This document shows, piece by piece, positions 38,598 through 46,434 of a stretch of 64,000 nucleotides of DNA (positions are counted from its first letter, which is position 1; the number at the start of each line of letters is the position of its first letter). The stretch covers positions 1-64,000 of the forward strand of contig CAZXQO010000009.1 of NCBI GenBank assembly GCA_964643075.1. The letters run 5' to 3'. The notes under the pieces were generated by a model, which saw only the letters and a list, made by a program, of their open reading frames with translations, ran no database searches and was not told where the DNA came from. The position numbers were made by a program, and so were the translations under genes. This stretch comes from Desulfocucumis sp964643075. GTDB lineage: Bacteria; Bacillota; Desulfotomaculia; Desulfotomaculales; Desulfocucumaceae.

Positions 38598-40014
38598 TAT
38601 TAATTATAAATTAAACGGAACTTCAGGCGGTCCGGGGGACGAAGAAGCAGAACGCAGGAAAAAGGCCCGGGAGTTGCTAAGAAAATATTATGCCCGGAAC
38701 GGATTATCAAAAATATCCAATAAAAATTCCGTTTACGGTAGGATACCAAAAACTTCCCAGTCCTATTTCAATAACTTTAATGCGAATATTTATAGTGACC
38801 CGCTCAAAGTATACCCGTATAAAGATTTTCGATTAGAAACTTTAAAAAATATAAAGCAAAGAAAAGTCGCTGCTAACGCCCCTGTATTATCCAACAACAA
38901 AAAGGCTCCCCAATTAAAAAAAGACGCGGGGCAAAATAAAAAGTATTGGGAAGATGTAAACAAGACTCTGTACGGGGCAGCAAACGTAATGTCATATTTT
39001 ATGACCGGCGTGGGTAGTTTAAGCGATTTCGCAAAGTATTTGACACAGGATTCGACAAAGGGTTCGTCAAAGATTAAAGGAATCTTTTTAGCAGGCAAAT
39101 CATTTTTGACAAAGGGTTCGTCAAAGATTAAAGGAATCTTTTTAGCAGGCAAATCATTTTTGACAAAGGGTTTGTCAAAGATTAAAGGAACCTTTCCCAA
39201 GAAAATAACAGATAATATTATAGGAGCAGGATTAGCAGGCAAATCATTTTTGACAAAGGATTTGTCAAAGTTTAAAGGAATCTTTTCCAAGAAATTAATA
39301 GATAATTTTATAGGTGTAGGAGGGGCAAGTAACCACCTTGGGCGTACAGTTAATTTAATTAAAATACTTACTACTAAAAAAGGTGATCGCCTGAAAGAAG
39401 CTGTTTCTATTGTAGGTGGAAATGTGGGTGCGAAGTTTGCAACCAATTTAACAAGCAGGTTAGTTGGCAGGTTAATAACTGGCAGGTTAATTGGAAGATA
39501 TGCCGGTGGTGCATTGGGTGGTTTAATAGGTGGACCTGCAGGAGCTATGCTGGGGAGCATTGTGGGCAGCTATGTTGGTGGAAAGTTAGCCGGATGGGCA
39601 TTTGAAAAAACAGGTTTAAATGAAGTTAGTAAAAAAGCCTTTGAGAGATTAAAACAAAATTTCAAGAAAACCGGTGAAAAGGCTTTTGAGAAATCAGGTG
39701 ATTTGAAAAAGGTTAGTGCAAGACTTCTCCAGAGAATTGCCATTCCGGTTAAAAACACCGGGGCTACAAGGCTGGCATATAAATCCAGTGATGTTAAACT
39801 GCCTGTTCCCAGTGATGCAGTATACAAAAATTTAACTGAAGGGAGTTATACAAACAATAATTCGCAGGTTAAACAAAACCTTTCAGTAAACGTTACTGTT
39901 AACAGCCAGGCGGATGCCGGCGGACTGGGCGATGAAATAGCCTCGAAAATTGCGCGGGAACTCCGTAAAGCATACCAGAACAGAGGAGGCGGCATCGGCC
40001 ATGCCTATGCCTGA
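38590..40014 (+). CDS. Tail tape-measure protein (short)
   Basis: 474 residues from GTG 38590 (SD GAGGAGG); the frame upstream to 38545 lies in the frameshift extension. Order and composition identify the tape measure: Lys-rich helical N-terminus, an 18-residue repeat KGSSKIKGIFLAGKSFLT twice in tandem plus two diverged copies (about 156-240), a glycine-zipper hydrophobic region (AGGALGGLIGGPAGAMLGSIVGSYVGGKLAG, about 305-335) and a polar C-terminus. By the usual ruler relation this should give a tail near 70 nm, shorter than PBSX. Locally AT-rich compared with its neighbours. Confidence 0.75.
   Translation: MDSINYKLNGTSGGPGDEEAERRKKARELLRKYYARNGLSKISNKNSVYGRIPKTSQSYFNNFNANIYSDPLKVYPYKDFRLETLKNIKQRKVAANAPVLSNNKKAPQLKKDAGQNKKYWEDVNKTLYGAANVMSYFMTGVGSLSDFAKYLTQDSTKGSSKIKGIFLAGKSFLTKGSSKIKGIFLAGKSFLTKGLSKIKGTFPKKITDNIIGAGLAGKSFLTKDLSKFKGIFSKKLIDNFIGVGGASNHLGRTVNLIKILTTKKGDRLKEAVSIVGGNVGAKFATNLTSRLVGRLITGRLIGRYAGGALGGLIGGPAGAMLGSIVGSYVGGKLAGWAFEKTGLNEVSKKAFERLKQNFKKTGEKAFEKSGDLKKVSARLLQRIAIPVKNTGATRLAYKSSDVKLPVPSDAVYKNLTEGSYTNNNSQVKQNLSVNVTVNSQADAGGLGDEIASKIARELRKAYQNRGGGIGHAYA
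39056..39163 (+). repeat. Two tandem 54-bp repeats in the tape-measure gene
   Basis: The units 39056-39109 and 39110-39163 are identical or nearly so (18 codons each); a third starts ACAAAGGGTTTGTCAAAGATTAAAGG at 39164 and then diverges, with a further relic at about 39255. Confidence 0.75.
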
Positions 40015-40055
40015 CTTTATTATTTAGCCGCTTTTAGGAGGGGAGGCAAACCCAT

Positions 40056-40706
40056 ATGGATTTTATTCTGACGGACCCCGGCGGATCAGCCCTACAGCTT
40101 CCGGTAAACCCGGAAGAAGTAACAATCCGGCGGGAAAAGCAATATGAAACGGTTAATATAATGAATCTCGGGGAAATTGACTTTCCCACGGGGGAGAAGG
40201 TAAAGGATATTACCTTCTCTTCTTTTTTTCCAAAGGAGTATGACCCTTCTTTCTGTTGTTATGCCGACCTGCCCGACCCGCAAGAGGCCATGAACAAGTT
40301 GACGGCGTGGATGATAAGCCGCAAACCCGTAAGGTTAAATATAACTGGAACCATTATAAACGCGCCGGTGTTGATATCTGCCCATACCAGCACCTTCAAG
40401 GGTGGCTATCCCGGTGACGTTTATTACCAGCTGAGCTGCCGGACATGGCGGGAGATTAAGGTCAGGACCGCCGCGGAGGCGGCGGCGTCATCCTCCCTGA
40501 CGGGCGGCCTGAAGCTCCCGAGGCAAGATTTGAAGCCGGTTGCAAAGGAATACAAGGTAAAGCCCGGCGACAGCCTTTGGGCGATAGCAAAACTTAATTA
40601 CGGGAACGGCTCAAGGTGGAAGGATATCTATGCCAACAACAAAAAAATAATCGGACCCAACCCGGATTTAATTTACCCGGGGATGAAGCTGGTGATGCCT
40701 GAATGA
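40056..40706 (+). CDS. LysM tail/baseplate hub protein (XkdP-like)
   Basis: 216 residues from ATG 40056 (SD AGGAGGGGAGG). The N-terminal domain (FILTDPGGSALQLPVNPEEVTIRREKQYETVNIMNLGEIDFPTGEKVKDITFSSFFP) is typical of XkdP, and a C-terminal LysM (YKVKPGDSLWAIAKLNYGNGSRWKDIYANNKK) follows. It connects tube and baseplate; LysM may grip peptidoglycan or the tape measure. Its stop overlaps the next start by 4 bp. Confidence 0.88.
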   Translation: MDFILTDPGGSALQLPVNPEEVTIRREKQYETVNIMNLGEIDFPTGEKVKDITFSSFFPKEYDPSFCCYADLPDPQEAMNKLTAWMISRKPVRLNITGTIINAPVLISAHTSTFKGGYPGDVYYQLSCRTWREIKVRTAAEAAASSSLTGGLKLPRQDLKPVAKEYKVKPGDSLWAIAKLNYGNGSRWKDIYANNKKIIGPNPDLIYPGMKLVMPE

Positions 40707-41704
40707 TTAATCCGGGAACCGGTAAATACGAGGTGGTTCTGGCCGACCGGCATTATCTCCGCGAACTTGTGGAAAGCATAACATTGGAAGAGTCCCTGGA
40801 TGATATAGCGTACCACGCGGATGTCAAACTGGTTGTGACTGCTGATTTCCCAGCCATTGCTCCCGGGCAGGAGATTCGGGTCTCCGGCGTCCCGTTTGGC
40901 GAAAACGTTATGAAATACCTGTTGCAGCCGGGCGTGGTATGGGAATGCTACAGCACTTCCCGGGGGCAAAAACACCTTAATGTTACGGTTTATGACAAGA
41001 CGATATATCTTTCCAAAAGCGAAGATGAATATCTGTTTCCCGCAGGACAGACGGCAACCCAGAGGCTGAAAAAATATGCCGCCGATTGGAATATTGCCCT
41101 GGCCCCCGGGCCGGCCGACACAAAAACTCCGCTGGCCAAGGCGGTTTACCGCGCTCAGTCGATTTACTCGATGATAAAGGCTGATTTAACAGACACAGTG
41201 CAAAAGGGCGGGGAGATGTACCGGGCGAGGATGACCCCCAACGGGCTTGAATTATACAGGATTGGCAGCAATGCAACCGTCTGGGCGCTTGAAACGGAGC
41301 AGAACCTGGAAGAAATAAACCAGCGCCGGACGCTGGAGGGGGCTGTTACCCGGGTAAAGGTTCTGGGCAATGCTCCCGAAGATAAGCGCTCCCCTGTGCT
41401 TGCCCTGGTTAATGGTGAAACGGAAAAACTCGGAACGCTGCAAAAGGTGCTGACCGACAGCAAAATCACCAACCCCGGCCAGGCCAAAACCGCCGGGCAA
41501 AAATTGCTTGCCGGGATTCAGGAAACGGTGACTGTCAGAAGCCTGGATATCAACACGATAAGAGCCGGCGATAAAGTAAGCCTTAACGGGTGGGACTTGC
41601 TGGTCATGTCTGTGAAACACGAACTGGGCAGCCCCGGGCACATGGCCCTGGAACTGGCCGGCGCCGAATTGGTCAGGAGGCGGTATTTCAATGGACCCGT
41701 TTAA
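40703..41704 (+). CDS. Tail hub protein (XkdQ / gpD-like)
   Basis: 333 residues from ATG 40703 overlapping the LysM gene stop. It matches the late-control/XkdQ family: YEVVLADRHYLRELVESITLEESLDDIAYHADVKLVV, then GQEIRVSG, QRLKKYAADWNIALAPG, and RRTLEGAVTRVKVLGNAPEDKRSPVLALVNG. The C-terminus is DLLVMSVKHELGSPGHMALELAGAELVRRRYF. Forms the central baseplate hub at the tube tip. Confidence 0.88.
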   Translation: MINPGTGKYEVVLADRHYLRELVESITLEESLDDIAYHADVKLVVTADFPAIAPGQEIRVSGVPFGENVMKYLLQPGVVWECYSTSRGQKHLNVTVYDKTIYLSKSEDEYLFPAGQTATQRLKKYAADWNIALAPGPADTKTPLAKAVYRAQSIYSMIKADLTDTVQKGGEMYRARMTPNGLELYRIGSNATVWALETEQNLEEINQRRTLEGAVTRVKVLGNAPEDKRSPVLALVNGETEKLGTLQKVLTDSKITNPGQAKTAGQKLLAGIQETVTVRSLDINTIRAGDKVSLNGWDLLVMSVKHELGSPGHMALELAGAELVRRRYFNGPV

Positions 41705-42104
41705 GCAGATTGTTACCCTGATGGATGCCAGGATGACGGATAAAGCGAACCGGGCAGTATCCGGAATGCAGTGCGAACTGGGCACTATGACCGCGGCGGG
41801 ACTTAAGCTGGATAATTTTAAACATGAAATAAAGGATCACCTGGTTGCCGATTGGCTGGCTAAAATATATCTTCCGGCTTTTTTCCTGGTAGGAACCGCC
41901 ACAAGTCCGGTTGACGTGCAGGGCAACCCCCTGCCGGGAGCCACCACCTCGGCTTTGACAAAATATAGTTTCAATGCCCGGGAAATTGAGGATGTGCGTC
42001 TGGAATTAAAGCAAGGATTAAAATCGGGTGACAGGGTTATGGTTGCACCGGTGAACGGCGGCCAGGATTTTGTCATATTAGCGAAGGTGATGCCAAATGC
42101 CTAA
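41691..42104 (+). CDS. Baseplate protein DUF2577 (XkdR-like)
   Basis: 137 residues from ATG 41691, overlapping the previous gene by 14 bp. DUF2577 features: KLDNFKHEIKDHLVADWLAKIYLPAF, then YSFNAREIEDVRLELKQGLKSGDRVMVAPVNGGQDFVILAKV. Part of the baseplate wedge in PBSX-like tails. Confidence 0.85.
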   Translation: MDPFKQIVTLMDARMTDKANRAVSGMQCELGTMTAAGLKLDNFKHEIKDHLVADWLAKIYLPAFFLVGTATSPVDVQGNPLPGATTSALTKYSFNAREIEDVRLELKQGLKSGDRVMVAPVNGGQDFVILAKVMPNA

Positions 42105-42552
42105 CCTTTTTCCGAGTGAAACAACAATTACAAACCCTGAAAATAACGAGTTCAGCGCCGGCGATGTGGTATTCGGAAGAAGCTGGCGCTTTGATTTTGA
42201 TGCCGGAGATTTTATTCTGACTCCTTCCGGCAAGGTGGCGGCTGCGGATGATCTCCAGGCTTATACGGAGTGGTGTCAAAAAACTCTGTTGACCCAGCGC
42301 TACCGCTATATCATATACAGCCGGAATTACGGGAGCGAGTACGAGGAGCTTGTGGGGCGGGGATTTTCAGAAGCAATTATTGAAAGTGAAGTTGAACGCA
42401 TGACCAGGGAGGCGCTGACGGTTGATCCCAGAACCGGAGAAGTTGATAATTTCTCCTTTTCCTGGCAGGAAGACGCCCTGTATTTTACCTGTGATGTCAC
42501 CACTGCCCGGGGAGAAAAAACAACCGTAGAAGGAGAGGTGAAATTGAGCTGA
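42097..42552 (+). CDS. Baseplate wedge protein DUF2634 (XkdS / gp25-like)
   Basis: 151 residues from ATG 42097, overlapping the DUF2577 gene by 8 bp. It contains DVVFGRSWRFDFDAGDFILTPSGKVAAADDLQAYTEWCQKTLLTQRYRYIIYSRNYGSEYEELVGRG, the DUF2634 core, then the REALTVDPRTGEVDNFSFSWQ strand region. Homologous in role to T4 gp25, joining sheath and baseplate. Confidence 0.88.
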   Translation: MPNLFPSETTITNPENNEFSAGDVVFGRSWRFDFDAGDFILTPSGKVAAADDLQAYTEWCQKTLLTQRYRYIIYSRNYGSEYEELVGRGFSEAIIESEVERMTREALTVDPRTGEVDNFSFSWQEDALYFTCDVTTARGEKTTVEGEVKLS

Positions 42553-43664
42553 TGTCAACACTACCGGATTTTCTGACAGATGAAGATGAGTATGCCATTC
42601 TGGACAGGATGCAGGCCAGGGTACCGGATGACATAGACAAATCCGAGGGCAGCTACATTTATGACGCTCTTGCCTGTGTTTCTAATGAATTAGCCCAAAT
42701 GAAAGTGGATATGGGGGAATATCTAAACTGCGGTTTCGCCGGCAGCACATTTGGCGAATATTTGGATGCCAGGTGCGATGAGCATGGGATTACCAGAAAG
42801 GCGGCCATCAAGGCCACCGGCCAGGTGAGATTCACCGGCGCGGCGGGAACCGTTATCCCGGCCGGCACAACGGTGAGCACCTCTGCGGACCTGGTGACAA
42901 ATACCGGGGCTGTGGAATTCATAACCGGGCAGGAGGCCGCCGTCCCGGCAGAGGGTTATGTGTCTGTTGACATTGAGGCGGTGGAAGCCGGCAAAACAGG
43001 CAACGTGGCGGCTGGCGCCGTTGTGCTGCTGGCAACGCCTGTGAACGGGGTATCCGCGGTAACAAATGAATCTCCTATAACAGGAGGAGCGGACACGGAA
43101 TCGGATGATGACCTGAGGGCAAGGTTTTTTGCCAGGGTGAGAACCCCGGGAACCAGCGGAAACAAGTCCGACTACATGCAATGGGCTCTGGGAGTTGCCG
43201 GTGTGGGAGCGGCCCTGGTGATACCGCTATGGAACGGGCCGGGCACCGTGAAGGTGGTGCTCCTGGACAGCGACAAACAGCCGGCCAGCCAGGCCATTGT
43301 GGATGCGGCGCAGGAGTATATTGACCCGGACCCGGGCCTGGGGGAGGGGAAGGCGCCCATCGGGGCGGCGGTCACGGTGGAGGCGGCCACAACCGTAAAC
43401 GTTGACGTAACAGCCACGGTTGTTCTGACCGGCGTCAGGACCCTGGCCGAAGTGCAGGGCCTGTTTGAAGCGGCGCTTGCGGACTACCTGGAGAGCATCG
43501 CCTTCTCCAGCGACCCGACGGCGCGGTATGTGCGGATCGGGTCCATGCTGCTGGATACCGAGGGCGTGCAGGATTACAGCAACCTGCTGGTTAACGGGGG
43601 AACCGGAAACGTGGCCATCGCGGACGGCCAGGTGGCCGTCAAAGGGGCGGTGACGTTAACTTGA
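42552..43664 (+). CDS. Baseplate J-like protein (XkdT)
   Basis: 370 residues from ATG 42552, 1-bp overlap with the previous gene. Baseplate_J family: ILDRMQARVPDDIDKSEGSYIYDALACVSNELAQMK, GEYLDARCDEHGITRKAAIKATGQVRFTG, GNVAAGAVVLL, GGADTESDDDLRARFFARVRTPGTSGNKSDYMQWAL and GPGTVKVVLLDSDKQPAS. Outer baseplate wedge. GC content is clearly higher than the downstream fibre and lysis genes. Confidence 0.92.
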   Translation: MSTLPDFLTDEDEYAILDRMQARVPDDIDKSEGSYIYDALACVSNELAQMKVDMGEYLNCGFAGSTFGEYLDARCDEHGITRKAAIKATGQVRFTGAAGTVIPAGTTVSTSADLVTNTGAVEFITGQEAAVPAEGYVSVDIEAVEAGKTGNVAAGAVVLLATPVNGVSAVTNESPITGGADTESDDDLRARFFARVRTPGTSGNKSDYMQWALGVAGVGAALVIPLWNGPGTVKVVLLDSDKQPASQAIVDAAQEYIDPDPGLGEGKAPIGAAVTVEAATTVNVDVTATVVLTGVRTLAEVQGLFEAALADYLESIAFSSDPTARYVRIGSMLLDTEGVQDYSNLLVNGGTGNVAIADGQVAVKGAVTLT

Positions 43665-44248
43665 GCGCCGACATTCTAACCAGCGCGCGGGGCAAGGCCA
43701 TGCTGGCCGACTGCCCGCAATACTACGAGACAAGCCGGGTGTTCAAGTCATACCTGCAGGCCGCGGGTCCGGAGCTGGACCAGTTCAAGCAGGGGGTAAA
43801 CGAGGTTCTGGACCAGTGGTTTGCCAGGAAGGCCGGCTGGGGCCTGGACAGGTGGGAGGAGGAACTCGGCCTCATAAACTACGCCGGCAAGCCCGACAAC
43901 CAGCGCCAGGACAGGATTATTTCAAAAATCCGGGGCGTCGGCACGGTAACAATTCAGCTGGTTAAGGCCGCCTGTGAGGCATACGACGGTGGCGCCGTGG
44001 AAGTGACCGAGCAGCCGGAGCTTTACCAATTCACCGTGGAATTTGTGGACACCTATGGAATTCCGCCCAATCTGGATGATTTAAAAGCGGCCATTGAAGA
44101 GATCAAACCTGCTCACCTCGCTGTGTTTTATAAATTCCGCTATCTTCTATGGGAAGATCTCGATGCTGTAAACATCACCTGGGACCAGCAGGACGCCAAA
44201 GCATTGACATGGGAAAATTATGAAACGGGAGGTTGGTTAAATGCCTGA
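43661..44248 (+). CDS. Tail protein DUF2313 (XkdU / YmfQ-like)
   Basis: 195 residues from TTG 43661, overlapping the J gene. The YmfQ pattern is RVFKSYLQAAGPELDQFKQGVNEVLDQWFARKAGWGLDRWEEELGL, then NQRQDRIISKIRGVGTVTIQLVKAACEAYDGG, and a late GIPPNLDDLKAAIEEIKPAHLAVFYKFRY. It corresponds to Mu gp48-type baseplate proteins that carry the fibres. Overlaps the next gene by 8 bp. Confidence 0.88.
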   Translation: MSADILTSARGKAMLADCPQYYETSRVFKSYLQAAGPELDQFKQGVNEVLDQWFARKAGWGLDRWEEELGLINYAGKPDNQRQDRIISKIRGVGTVTIQLVKAACEAYDGGAVEVTEQPELYQFTVEFVDTYGIPPNLDDLKAAIEEIKPAHLAVFYKFRYLLWEDLDAVNITWDQQDAKALTWENYETGGWLNA

Positions 44249-44480
44249 TGTTACACCAAGACTCGGGTTGAACAAACCATTAGGGAATGAAGTTGTTAGC
44301 CGTGCGGCATACAACGAAAACGTTGATTTGATAGATCAAAATGCCGCGAAGGCTTCCGACTTTGCTGCACATTTGGCCGATACTATGCCGCATAAGTTTG
44401 TTGATGGGGCGACGACATATCGTTGGGGCCTGAGTGTGGTTGCCAGTGTAGTGATGTTTAATTATGAGGAGGTGGTATAA
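44241..44480 (+). CDS. Tail-fibre N-terminal-like protein, short
   Basis: 79 residues from ATG 44241. The sequence (TPRLGLNKPLGNEVVSRAAYNENVDLIDQNAAKASDFAAHLADTMPHKFVDGATTYRWGLSV) is the usual N-terminal attachment region of Firmicute prophage fibres, but the protein ends here without a receptor-binding tip. It looks like a truncated fibre or a fibre base; the next ORF may supply the rest. Confidence 0.65.
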   Translation: MPDVTPRLGLNKPLGNEVVSRAAYNENVDLIDQNAAKASDFAAHLADTMPHKFVDGATTYRWGLSVVASVVMFNYEEVV

Positions 44481-44788
44481 TGCCGCAGATTGGAATAGCT
44501 GATAAAACTACGTTGGATGCTGTAAACACGAAAGCTGGAACCAATACAGATGCAGCGGGTACTACGACGTTATTCGCAAGACTCAAACAAATATATGATT
44601 ATCTTACCGGCAATCTTAGTAGTACCAGGGCGGCTAAAATTGATAATTTAGACGCAGCTATTAGCAGCAGGGCTACTGCTGCAGACTCACCTAATCCGTC
44701 GTACTATACTACCACTAGGGCAACAAAATTTAGCCAAGATACTAATACCAAGGGGTGGTCAGTTGGACAACCTAACCAACCTTTTTAA
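44480..44788 (+). CDS. Short tail-fibre-like protein
   Basis: 102 residues from ATG 44480, overlapping the previous stop by 1 bp. It contains TLFARLKQIYDYLTGNLSSTRAAKIDNLDAAISSRA, a repeat-like fibre segment (AKIDNLDAAISSRATA...YYTTTRA). No trypsin-like or carbohydrate-binding tip. Its 3' end overlaps the holin gene by 26 bp. Probably a reduced fibre. Confidence 0.55.
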   Translation: MPQIGIADKTTLDAVNTKAGTNTDAAGTTTLFARLKQIYDYLTGNLSSTRAAKIDNLDAAISSRATAADSPNPSYYTTTRATKFSQDTNTKGWSVGQPNQPF

Positions 44789-45278
44789 TAATATAATAAT
44801 TAACCACGCCGCCCAACTGGGCGGCGTGGTTTTAGGCATTTTTACTTTTCTAGTTGCGCCAACGGCAGCGTTTTATGCGCTCTGGATTGCAGTCCTTATG
44901 GATTTGCTAAACCGCATAGTCGCTCAAAGCATTAAATATAACGGATTTTGGCAGGCTACGAAACAATCCCGGATATCGTCTAAAAAAATGTTTCAGGGGA
45001 CGGCCATAAAGACAATAGCGTATTTTTTTATGACTGTGCTCGCCTACCAGTCTAAATATATAGTTGAAATAGAAGCCGTACCCATTTTTTTCAGTTCAAT
45101 GCTGTTTTTAGTAGAGGTGCATTCCATCATAGAAAATCTTATTGATGCAGGAGCAGAGGACCTAAAGCCTCTGCTCCTGCGTTTTAACAACGAAAAAATA
45201 AAGGCGGTTCGGGGTGCCGGTGATTTGGTAAGCATCAATAATTCCAATAAAAAGGGTGAGAACAAAAATGCTGATTAA
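44763..45278 (+). CDS. Phage holin (phage_holin_4/Cph1-like)
   Basis: 171 residues from TTG 44763 (SD AGGGGTGG). Two or three membrane helices: GGVVLGIFTFLVAPTAAFYALWIAVLMDLLNRIV, TAIKTIAYFFMTVLAYQ and VPIFFSSMLFLVEVHSIIENLID, with the MDLLNRI / SSKKMFQGTAIK pattern of toxin-secretion/lysis holins. It makes the membrane lesion that lets the endolysin reach the wall. A terminator-like hairpin lies inside its first 25 codons (44802-44833). Confidence 0.8.
   Translation: MDNLTNLFNNIIINHAAQLGGVVLGIFTFLVAPTAAFYALWIAVLMDLLNRIVAQSIKYNGFWQATKQSRISSKKMFQGTAIKTIAYFFMTVLAYQSKYIVEIEAVPIFFSSMLFLVEVHSIIENLIDAGAEDLKPLLLRFNNEKIKAVRGAGDLVSINNSNKKGENKNAD
44802..44833 (+). promoter_or_regulatory. Terminator/attenuator-like hairpin inside the holin gene
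   Basis: AACCACGCCGCCC (44802-44814), loop AACT, GGGCGGCGTGGTT (44819-44831), then TT. A perfect 13-bp GC-rich stem plus a T-tract, in the codons for residues 14-23. Confidence 0.65.
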
Positions 45279-45840
45279 CAGCCGGGGCAATGATGTGAAG
45301 GAACTCCAAACCAAGCTATATCAAGCCTGCTTCGAGCCCGGGCCTTTAGATGGCATCTTCGGCTTGAAAACAGAAAATGCGGTCCGGGAATTTCAAAAAA
45401 AATATGGGTTAATCGTGGCCGGCATAGCCGGGCCCAAAACAATCCGCAAACTTAACGAAGTAATCACGATAAAACCCCATAAGGCGCAGGATAAAAAACT
45501 TTCGCCTCATTTTAATGAGATGGAATTCGCCTGTAAGGGCGACGGCATGGTATATGTAGAACCTGAACTGATTGAGAAGCTGGAAAAGCTCCGTTTGCAA
45601 GCTGGGTTGCCAATTTTTATAACCTCAGGCTATCGCTCCCCCTGGTATAACGAAAAAGTTGGAGGAGCAAAAGAAAGCCGCCATATGCGGGGACAGGCCG
45701 CGGATATTGTGGTTAATAACATGCCTCCTGCGAAAGTCTCAAAATTAGCGGAACAAGCTGGTTTTGGCGGTATTGGTATTTATAATAAAGCAAATTTTAC
45801 TCATGTTGATATTGGCCCATCCCGACGGTGGGCTGAATAA
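45268..45840 (+). CDS. Endolysin: PG-binding domain plus M15 peptidase
   Basis: 190 residues from ATG 45268 (SD AAAGGGTG; GTG 45256 precedes it). The N-terminal PG_binding_1 (residues about 5-60: VKELQTKLYQACFEPGPLDGIFGLKTENAVREFQKKYGL) is followed by a Peptidase_M15-type domain (about 80-188) with FITSGYRSPWYN, the zinc ligands in SRHMRGQAADI, and FTHVDIGPSRRW. It cleaves peptide links in peptidoglycan for lysis. Lies between two holin genes. Confidence 0.85.
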   Translation: MLINSRGNDVKELQTKLYQACFEPGPLDGIFGLKTENAVREFQKKYGLIVAGIAGPKTIRKLNEVITIKPHKAQDKKLSPHFNEMEFACKGDGMVYVEPELIEKLEKLRLQAGLPIFITSGYRSPWYNEKVGGAKESRHMRGQAADIVVNNMPPAKVSKLAEQAGFGGIGIYNKANFTHVDIGPSRRWAE

Positions 45841-45862
45841 TTTTTAATAAAGGGTGAGCTTA

Positions 45863-46225
45863 ATGGAAAAAACACTGCTTGAATTGGGATGCGATATACT
45901 GATAGTTTTTATCACCTTCTTTTTAGCAACAATCACAGAATATCTCCGTCGTCGTATTGGCAATGTAAAACTGGAAAAAATACGGCATGAATTGGAAACT
46001 AAACAGGAGTTAGCTCATATTGCTGTTAAATTTGCTGAACAGGCTTGGCATGATTTCAACGGTCAAAAAAAATTTGAAGAGGCAGCCGGATGGCTGGCTG
46101 CCCAAGCTCAAGACAAGGGTATAAAAGCAACCGATTCGGAAATAAAGGCACTAATTGAATTTGCCCTGCGGGAAATTAAGGATCATCTGGGAGAGGCATG
46201 GGTAGAAAAAACTCTACCATCTTAA
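45863..46225 (+). CDS. Second holin, LLH type
   Basis: 120 residues from ATG 45863 (SD AAAGGGTGA). One N-terminal membrane segment (GCDILIVFITFFLATITEYLRRRIG) and a long charged helical region (QELAHIAVKFAEQAWHDFNGQKKFEEAAGWLAAQAQDKGI), the pattern of phage_holin_LLH proteins. With 44763 it gives a two-component holin. It is the last tail-cluster gene. Confidence 0.8.
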   Translation: MEKTLLELGCDILIVFITFFLATITEYLRRRIGNVKLEKIRHELETKQELAHIAVKFAEQAWHDFNGQKKFEEAAGWLAAQAQDKGIKATDSEIKALIEFALREIKDHLGEAWVEKTLPS

Positions 46226-46434
46226 CAGAATAGGGTCGGTAAAACCCGCTGAATATATAGATATCGGCAATACGTACTTTGCCGTACTGTCGAAAATAAT
46301 CGAAATAACACGAACTAAAGTTATGCAAATGAGCAATAAATTGTTGTATGATACCATAAAATACCTGTTATCTTAATGGCTGTTTAGCGGTATGCCCGGG
46401 GGATGCAATTCTAAAAAGAAAAGGGGTCTGGAGT

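Noticed and set aside
39056..39270. CRISPR-like direct repeats
   Set aside because: They are tandem coding repeats without spacers, in frame within the tape-measure gene.
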